Origin: Pseudonocardia broussonetiae
GTDB taxonomy: Bacteria; Actinomycetota; Actinomycetes; Mycobacteriales; Pseudonocardiaceae
Length of the DNA stretch: 64,000 bases
Direction of reading: 5' to 3'
NCBI RefSeq assembly: GCF_013155125.1
Contig: NZ_CP053564.1
Location: 875,501 to 939,500, forward strand
Made by a program: the position numbers and the translations under genes. Below are positions 58,988 through 64,000 of this stretch, piece by piece (positions within the stretch are counted from its first letter, which is position 1; each line of letters begins with the position of its first letter). Under the pieces are notes generated by a model, which saw nothing but the letters and a program-made list of their open reading frames with translations, had not been told where the DNA came from and made no database searches.

Positions 58988-59284
58988 TCAGCCGGGCAGC
59001 CGGAACTGGATCCGCTCGATCGACGCGCTGATCGGCGCGAACATCTCCCGCCGGATCCGGTTGTGCTCCTCGTCGAGGTCGTAGACGCGGTAGGCGTCCT
59101 CGTCGTCGAGGTCGACGGTGATCGCGAAGCTCGCGTTGCCCTCGCGCAGGCCCAGGTCGGTGCCCGCCACCAGCCGGATCGTCACGCCCTCGACGCGCAG
59201 GTCGCGCAGCGCCTGCAGCGCCGCGTCCACCTGCTCGGCCGGCACGTCCGGGAGCAGCCGGCCCACCACCACGTTGCGGATCAC
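58988..59284 (-). CDS. Dabb (stress-responsive alpha/beta barrel) domain protein
   Basis: The 98-residue protein matches a single ferredoxin-like Dabb domain: IRNVVVGRLLPDVPAEQVDAALQALRDL in outline, then FAITVDLDDEDAYRVYDLDEEHNRIRREMFAP. Such small proteins dimerise and act in stress or as heme- or substrate-binding modules. It ends 3 bases from the ABC ATPase gene start and is probably co-transcribed with it. Confidence 0.85.
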   Translation of the reverse strand: MIRNVVVGRLLPDVPAEQVDAALQALRDLRVEGVTIRLVAGTDLGLREGNASFAITVDLDDEDAYRVYDLDEEHNRIRREMFAPISASIERIQFRLPG

Positions 59285-59308
59285 GGCGGCCAGGCTAGCC
59301 CGCGGCGC

Positions 59309-60076
59309 TCACACCTCGGCGCGGTGGTCCACCAGCGTCTGGGCCACCTGCGCGAGCTTCACGTTGAGCGACTGCGACGCCGTGCGGAGCACGTCGAACG
59401 CCTCGTCGGCGCTGATCCCGCGACGCTCCATGAGGATGCCCTTGGCCTGGCCGATGACGTCGCGGCTCTGCAGCGCCTGGCGCAGCTGCGCGCCCTCCAG
59501 CTCCGAGGAGGTGGCGGCCATCGTGGCCGCCAGCGCGGTGGAGGCGTGGGCGGCGAGCACGAGGGTGAGGTCGCGGTCGAGCTCGTCGAGGCCCGCGACC
59601 TGGCGGGAGTAGATGTTCAGCGCCCCCATCCGCGGGCCGTCGCCGTCGGGGAACAGGCCGACGGCCAGCACGCTGTGCACCCCGAGCTCGGCCGCGGCCG
59701 GGCCGAAGGCGCCGAAGCGGGTGCTGGAGGCGAGGTCGGAGCAGAACGTGAGGCCCAGGCCCGCCTTGCGGGTGGCGTCCACGCACGGCCCGTCGTCGAT
59801 GCGGTACTGGATCTCGTCGAGCCGGGTGGCGAGCGGGTCGGTCTCGGCGGGGGTGTGCAACCCGGACGCCGTGCGCAGCGTGACGCTGACCAGGTCGGCT
59901 CCCGGCACGACGGCCTTCGCCGCATCGACGACGCGCACCAGCACACCGCGCACCGTCGTCGCGTCCATCAGGGCGGCGGCCAGCGCGAGGAACTCCGCCG
60001 CCACCGCTCCCGGGACCTCGTCGACGACCGCGGCCAGCACCGCCGCGTCGCCGGCCGTTCCCTCGTGAACCGTCAC
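59309..60076 (-). CDS. GAF-ANTAR regulator (RNA-binding antiterminator type)
   Basis: GTG 60076 follows GGAGTGTGTGCGG. Longer in-frame extensions run into the divergent region and are not supported. The 255-residue protein has a GAF domain (about residues 25-175; DLVSVTLRTASG, FCSDLASSTRFGAFGP, SVLAVGLFPDGD) and a C-terminal ANTAR domain (LRQALQSRDVIGQAKGILMERRGISADEAFDVL in outline). ANTAR proteins bind paired RNA hairpins to prevent termination. No target leader was identified here. Confidence 0.9.
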   Translation of the reverse strand: MTVHEGTAGDAAVLAAVVDEVPGAVAAEFLALAAALMDATTVRGVLVRVVDAAKAVVPGADLVSVTLRTASGLHTPAETDPLATRLDEIQYRIDDGPCVDATRKAGLGLTFCSDLASSTRFGAFGPAAAELGVHSVLAVGLFPDGDGPRMGALNIYSRQVAGLDELDRDLTLVLAAHASTALAATMAATSSELEGAQLRQALQSRDVIGQAKGILMERRGISADEAFDVLRTASQSLNVKLAQVAQTLVDHRAEV

Positions 60077-60180
60077 CCGCACACACTCCTGATCGTTCGA
60101 GCCCAGCGCGCGGAAGCTTGACCGACAGCGACGCCCTCGGGCAAGCCGATCAGGTGTCGTTCGGCCGAACGGTGGCGCGG

Positions 60181-60807
60181 TCAGGCCCGGTGGCGCGCCC
60201 GGTCGGAGGTCTCCCGCGAGCGGACCCGCCGCACGATGAGCACGACCAGCCCGACCAGCAGCAGCCCGAGCACCACGTAGGTCACCGGCCCGAGCCACCG
60301 CTCCACCAGCTCGAAGTTCTCCCCCAGGTACCAGCCCAGGCCGACGAACACGGCGTTCCAGATGCCGCTGCCGACGGTCGTGAGCAGCGCGAACCGCCAC
60401 AGCGGCATCCCGACGATGCCCGCGGGGATGGACACGACGCTGCGCAGCAGCGGCACGCAGCGGGCCAGCAGCACGACCTTGCCGCCGTGGTGCCGGAACA
60501 GCCCGAAGCCGCGTTCGAGGTCCTTCTGGCTGGACAGGATGAACCAGCGGTGGCCGGAGAGGGCGTGCAGCCGGTCGTAGCCGAACCAGGCCCCGAGCCC
60601 GTAGAGGATCAGTGCGCCGATCAGCGACCCGGCCGTCGCCGCGCCCCACGCCGCGACCACGTTGAACGCTCCGACCCGGGCCCGGAACCCGGCCAGCGGC
60701 AGGATCACCTCGGACGGGATGGGCGGGATGATGTTCTCGAGGAGGATCAGCAGGCCGACGCCCGGCGCTCCCAGGCGGTCGACGATCGAGAACACCCAGT
60801 CGGCCAT
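60181..60807 (-). CDS. DedA/SNARE-associated family membrane protein
   Basis: ATG 60807 (MADWVFSIVDRLG) begins at the family start; longer frames are unsupported. The 208-residue protein has LENIIPPIPSEVILPLAGF (the DedA P-S-E motif, near 25-40), GSLIGALILYGLGAWFG, LLARCVPLLRSVVSIPAGIVGM and the terminal helix pair with a basic tail. It is the second DedA homologue in the window (the other is at 44.1 kb). Role in lipid or polyprenyl-phosphate traffic is family knowledge. Confidence 0.9.
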   Translation of the reverse strand: MADWVFSIVDRLGAPGVGLLILLENIIPPIPSEVILPLAGFRARVGAFNVVAAWGAATAGSLIGALILYGLGAWFGYDRLHALSGHRWFILSSQKDLERGFGLFRHHGGKVVLLARCVPLLRSVVSIPAGIVGMPLWRFALLTTVGSGIWNAVFVGLGWYLGENFELVERWLGPVTYVVLGLLLVGLVVLIVRRVRSRETSDRARHRA

Positions 60808-60882
60808 GACCCCAGGTTGCCCGAATCGTCCTGTGATCATCCGGTGGAGGTAGGGAGGGTCACAGCGGGGCATGATGGGCGC

Positions 60883-61245
60883 ATGGCCGTGAACCCGTCC
60901 GGGGCCGACATGAAGGCGTTCCTCGCCGACGACCCCGACCAGCCGATCGTCATGCTCAACCTGCTGCGCTTCGCCCCCGGCGGAGCCGACCGGTACGACG
61001 CCTACCTGGCGCATTTCCGGCCGTTCGCGGAGAAGGTGGGCGCCTCCGTCGTGTACTTCGGGCACGGCGCCGACCCCGTGGTCGCCGAGCAGGGCCAGGA
61101 CTGGGACGCCGTGCTGCTCGTGTCCTACCCGAGCCGCCGCGCGTTCTCCGAGATGGTCCGCGACCCCGGCTACCAGGAGGGCACCCACCTGCGCACGGAG
61201 GCGCTGGTGGAGGCGGTGCTGCAGCCCACGGTGCCCCGCGGATGA
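60883..61245 (+). CDS. DUF1330 family protein
   Basis: The 120-residue protein has the DUF1330 ferredoxin-like pattern: PIVMLNLLRFAPGGADRYDAYLAHFRPF in outline, then WDAVLLVSYPSRRAFSEMVRDPGYQEGTHLRTEAL. Family members are small dimeric proteins without an agreed function. It overlaps the SGNH hydrolase start by 4 bases (ATGA), so the two are coupled. Orientation is divergent from the DedA gene. Confidence 0.87.
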   Translation: MAVNPSGADMKAFLADDPDQPIVMLNLLRFAPGGADRYDAYLAHFRPFAEKVGASVVYFGHGADPVVAEQGQDWDAVLLVSYPSRRAFSEMVRDPGYQEGTHLRTEALVEAVLQPTVPRG

Positions 61246-61925
61246 CGACAGAGTTCGAGTACTCCGGCCTCAGCGGCCGTCCGGCCGGGCCGGTGCTGCG
61301 CCTGCTCTCCCGCGTCCTGCCGGGCGTGCGCAGCGTCCAGGACCAGGTGGTCCCCTACGCGCGGGCGTGGCAGCGGCACAACCGCGAGGCGCTGGCCGCC
61401 GACGGCCCGCTGTGGGTGGCGCTGGGCGACTCGCTCACCGTCGGGATCGGGGCCGGCGCCCACGACCGCGGCTGGGTCGGGCAGCTCGCCGCGCGCATGC
61501 CCGGGTGGCGCGTGGTCAACCTCGCCGTCAGCGGCGGGCGGGTGCGCGACGTGCTCGACCACCAGCTCCCCGCCCTCGCGGCGCTGGGGCAGGAGCCCGA
61601 CCTCGTCACGCTGCTGATCGGCAACAACGACCTGGTCAGCCCGCGGCTGCGCCCCGCGCTCGCGGGCGACCTCGCCGAGCTGCTGCGCCGCGTCCCGCCC
61701 GGCACGGTCGTGGGCAACCAGCCGGCGACCTACGCCGCCGCGCTGGAGGTCAGCCGCCTGGTCGACGAGGCCGTGGCCGAGCGCGGGCTGCGGCTGGCCG
61801 ACCTGCGGACGCCGCGCACGCAGAGCTGGTCGGGCAAGCTCGCCGCCGACCACTTCCACCCCAACGAGCGCGGGTACGCGGGCCTCGCCGCGGTGTTCGG
61901 CGCGGCGATCGGGGTCGGCGCGTGA
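61242..61925 (+). CDS. SGNH/GDSL hydrolase
   Basis: The 227-residue protein contains block I WVALGDSLTVGIGAG (Ser nucleophile, near 60), block II Gly in VSGGRVRDVL, block III LLIGNNDL (GxND) and block V DHFHPNERGY (Asp-x-x-His). These are the four SGNH hydrolase blocks. It lacks a signal peptide, so it acts in the cytoplasm, on an ester not identifiable from sequence. It overlaps the YbdK-type ligase start by 4 bases. Confidence 0.92.
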   Translation: MTTEFEYSGLSGRPAGPVLRLLSRVLPGVRSVQDQVVPYARAWQRHNREALAADGPLWVALGDSLTVGIGAGAHDRGWVGQLAARMPGWRVVNLAVSGGRVRDVLDHQLPALAALGQEPDLVTLLIGNNDLVSPRLRPALAGDLAELLRRVPPGTVVGNQPATYAAALEVSRLVDEAVAERGLRLADLRTPRTQSWSGKLAADHFHPNERGYAGLAAVFGAAIGVGA

Positions 61926-63019
61926 GCGCGCGGACCGTCGGCGTCGAGGAGGAGTTCCTGCTGCTCGACCCGGGCAGCGGGCGGCCGCGGGCCGTCGGCG
62001 GGGCCGTGCTGGCCGCGTGGGACTCCGCCGAGCCGGACGCCGACGGCGCCGGGCTCACCGGGGAGCTGCACCGCGAGCAGCTGGAGACGGGCACGCGCCC
62101 GTGCCGCACGCTCGACGAGCTGGGCGCGCAGCTACGCAACACCCGCGCGGAGGCCGCCGCCGCCGCGGCCCGGCTCGGGGCCGCCGTCGCGCCGCTGGGG
62201 ACGTCGCCGCTGCCGGTGGAGCCGACCGTCTCGCCGGTGGAGCGCTACGCCCGGATGGTGCAGCGGTTCGGCATCACCGTCGACGACCAGCTGACCTGCG
62301 GCTGCCACGTGCACGTGGCGATCGACTCCGCGGAGGAGGGCGTCGCCGCGCTCGACCGCATCCGGCCCTGGCTCGCGCCGCTGCTGGCCGTCAGCGCCAA
62401 CTCCCCGTTCTGGCAGGGCGCCGACTCCGGGCACGACAGCTTCCGCAGCCAGGTGTGGTCGCGCTGGCCGTCGGCGGGGGCGTACGCGCCGTTCGGGTCG
62501 GCGCAGGGCTACCGCGAGTTCGTCGACGGCGTGCTCGCCACCGATACGGTCCTCGACGAGGGCATGGTCTACCTCGACGCCCGCCTGTCCCGCGACCACC
62601 CGACGCTGGAGGTGCGGGTCGCCGACGTCTGCCGCGACCCCGACGACGCCGTGCTGGTCGCGGCCCTGGTGCGCGGGCTGGTGGAGACCGCGGTCCGGGG
62701 CTGGCGGGCCGGCGACGGGGTGCCGCCGGTGCGCACCGAGGTGCTGCGGCTGGCGGCGTGGCGGGCCGGACGGTCGGGCGTCACGGGCGACCTGCTGCAC
62801 CCCGCGACCTGGCGCCCGGCCCCGGCCGCGGACGTCCTCGGGGCGCTGGTGGCCCACGTCGCCGACGCCCTGGACGAGGCGGGCGACCGCACCGCCGTCG
62901 ACGCCCTGCTCGCCGGTGTCCTGGCCCGCGGCACCGGGGCGCAGCGCCAGCGGGCGGTGCGGGAGCGGACCGGGTCGCTGGCGGCGGTGGCCCAGGACGC
63001 GGCCCTGCCGGCGCCCTGA
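61922..63019 (+). CDS. YbdK-type carboxylate-amine ligase (glutamate-cysteine ligase 2 family)
   Basis: GTG 61922 overlaps the upstream stop. The 365-residue protein has the YbdK/GCS2 features: TVGVEEEFLLLDPG (Glu metal ligands, near 5-15), ELHREQLETGT, CGCHVHVAIDS (near 125), NSPFWQGADSGHDSFRS and the terminal PTLEVRVADVC. The family forms an amide between glutamate and an amine; real substrates are mostly unknown. As the third gene of a coupled operon, it may act on the product of the SGNH hydrolase. Confidence 0.92.
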   Translation: MSARTVGVEEEFLLLDPGSGRPRAVGGAVLAAWDSAEPDADGAGLTGELHREQLETGTRPCRTLDELGAQLRNTRAEAAAAAARLGAAVAPLGTSPLPVEPTVSPVERYARMVQRFGITVDDQLTCGCHVHVAIDSAEEGVAALDRIRPWLAPLLAVSANSPFWQGADSGHDSFRSQVWSRWPSAGAYAPFGSAQGYREFVDGVLATDTVLDEGMVYLDARLSRDHPTLEVRVADVCRDPDDAVLVAALVRGLVETAVRGWRAGDGVPPVRTEVLRLAAWRAGRSGVTGDLLHPATWRPAPAADVLGALVAHVADALDEAGDRTAVDALLAGVLARGTGAQRQRAVRERTGSLAAVAQDAALPAP

Positions 63020-63113
63020 GCGCCGCCCCCTCCCCGCGCCTCCTCGACAGCCCCGCCCCCCGCGGCCCGCCTCCCCCGCCCCTCGCCCCCCGCCCCCGCC
63101 TCCGGATTGCAGG

Positions 63114-63154
63114 AAGGCCACCTTCACGCAACGTCGTTGCGTGAAGGTGGCCTT
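63114..63154. terminator. bidirectional hairpin between convergent genes
   Basis: An 18-base perfect inverted repeat (arm AAGGCCACCTTCACGCAA) with a 5-base CGTCG loop lies between the ligase stop (63019) and the convergent dehydrogenase stop (63208). It can end both transcripts. A partial further copy of the arm (CAACGTC... and GCTGCAAC) at its edges suggests a repeated-element origin. Confidence 0.75.
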
Positions 63155-63207
63155 GCTGCAACAGGGTGGCGCGGCCCGAACAAGGGAGGGGCGGGGAGGG
63201 GTCGGCG

Positions 63208-64000
63208 TCAGGCCGCCGCCGTCTCCTTCGCCCGCTCCCGCAGGCTCGCCGGCACCGCGAACCGCTCGCCGTACTTCTGCGCGAACTCGTCGGCCCGCGC
63301 CACGAAGCCGGCCGGGCCGCCCGGGTAGCCCTCGACGTACTGCACCACGCCGCCGGTCCAGGCCGGGTAGCCGATGCCGAAGATCGAGCCGATGTTGGCG
63401 TCGGGCACCGAGGTGAGCACGCCCTCGTCGAAGCACTTCACGGTCTCGAGCGCCTCGATGACCAGCATGCGCTCGGACAGCTCGTGCAGGTCGACGTCGT
63501 GGTTGGTGGCGCCGAGCTCCTCGCGCAGCCCCTTCCACAGGCCGGCGCGCTTGCCGTCGACGTACTCGTAGAAGCCCGCGCCGCCCGACCTGCCGGTGCG
63601 GCCGGCCTCGACGAGCCGGTCGATGACGCCCTCGGACGGGTGCGGCGTCCACGTGCCGCCCGCCGCCTCGACGGCCGCCCGCGTCTCCTTGCGGATCTTC
63701 TGCGGCAGCGTGAGCGTGAGCTCGTCCATCAGCTGCAGCACCGGCGCCGGGTAGCCGGCCTGCGACGACGCCTGCTCGATCGTCTGCGGGTCGATGCCCT
63801 CGGCCAGCATCGCGACGCCCTCGTTGATGAAGGTGCCGATGACGCGGCTGGTGAAGAACCCGCGGCTGTCGTTGACGACGATCGGGGTCTTCTTGATCCC
63901 CAGCGTCAGGTCGAACGCCTTGGCCAGCGCGGCGTCGGACGTGCGCTCGCCGCGGATGATCTCCACGAGCGGCATCTTGTCGACGGGCGAGAAGAAGTGC
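63208..64000 (-). CDS. 3-hydroxyacyl-CoA dehydrogenase/enoyl-CoA hydratase, C-terminal part (FadJ-like), cut by window edge
   Basis: The gene's 5' end is beyond the right edge. The visible 264 residues begin at HFFSPVDKMPLVEII, the end of the NAD-binding domain, and continue through GFFTSRVIGTFINEGVAML and the C-terminal dehydrogenase domains (YPAPVLQLMDELTL, GYPAWTGGVVQYVEG). This is the C-terminal half of the multifunctional beta-oxidation enzyme that oxidises 3-hydroxyacyl-CoA. The partner thiolase gene should lie upstream, to the right. It ends at TGA 63208. Confidence 0.92.
   Translation of the reverse strand, partial: HFFSPVDKMPLVEIIRGERTSDAALAKAFDLTLGIKKTPIVVNDSRGFFTSRVIGTFINEGVAMLAEGIDPQTIEQASSQAGYPAPVLQLMDELTLTLPQKIRKETRAAVEAAGGTWTPHPSEGVIDRLVEAGRTGRSGGAGFYEYVDGKRAGLWKGLREELGATNHDVDLHELSERMLVIEALETVKCFDEGVLTSVPDANIGSIFGIGYPAWTGGVVQYVEGYPGGPAGFVARADEFAQKYGERFAVPASLRERAKETAAA

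Noticed and set aside
1..64000. CRISPR arrays or intact insertion sequences
   Set aside because: No regularly spaced repeats with unique spacers were seen, and no intact transposase with flanking terminal repeats.

Overview
The window comes from a high-GC actinomycete chromosome. Gene content suggests Pseudonocardiaceae: WhiB, ANTAR and DUF2637-type genes, many GTG starts, and dense GTGA/ATGA overlaps between genes. The genus guess (Pseudonocardia-like) is inference. Three zones differ in base composition. Positions 1-6.1 kb are a GC-rich transfer and regulatory module. Positions 6.1-26.1 kb are accessory DNA, clearly more AT-rich at 6.1-7.5 and 16.4-26.1 kb. Positions 26.4-64 kb are ordinary, very GC-rich chromosome.

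Left zone: a minus-strand block (DUF4913-like, VirD4/TraG-like coupling ATPase, DUF2637 membrane protein, WhiB, small membrane protein, excisionase-like helix-turn-helix protein) looks like one end of an actinomycete integrative and conjugative element. It faces a divergent regulator and a Nudix hydrolase. No relaxase or replication gene is visible, so the rest of the element probably lies left of the window.

Accessory zone: the centrepiece is a defence locus at 7.7-16.4 kb. It holds vsr, a Z1-domain ATPase, a PD-(D/E)XK nuclease, a GHKL/paraMORC-type ATPase, two proteins of unknown role and a C5-cytosine methyltransferase, mostly in one tightly overlapping operon. Divergent from it is a two-gene unit containing a HEPN-signature protein. 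To the right lie decayed genes: a small membrane operon, a tyrosine integrase and a large PIN-domain protein, each broken by in-frame TGA codons and in some cases frameshifts. A membrane protein, a receptor Ser/Thr kinase and two exported proteins follow. A 3' fragment of tRNA-Arg(CCU) at 23.72-23.76 kb looks like the attR scar of the element, with its intact tRNA expected left of the window.

Chromosomal zone: a LysR-controlled catabolic cluster (26.4-32.8 kb) carries matching candidate operators at both ends. It is followed by a two-subunit molybdenum hydroxylase operon, a double-MerR regulator with an erythromycin-esterase-like gene, an iron-siderophore binding protein with a DtxR/IdeR-like box, and a P450-TetR pair with a long palindrome. 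Next come a two-component system, a three-subunit nitrile hydratase whose beta chain is split in two, several regulators, a maleylacetate reductase, a permease/TIGR03943 pair, an ABC exporter, a GAF-ANTAR regulator and a YbdK-type ligase. The window ends inside a 3-hydroxyacyl-CoA dehydrogenase gene.
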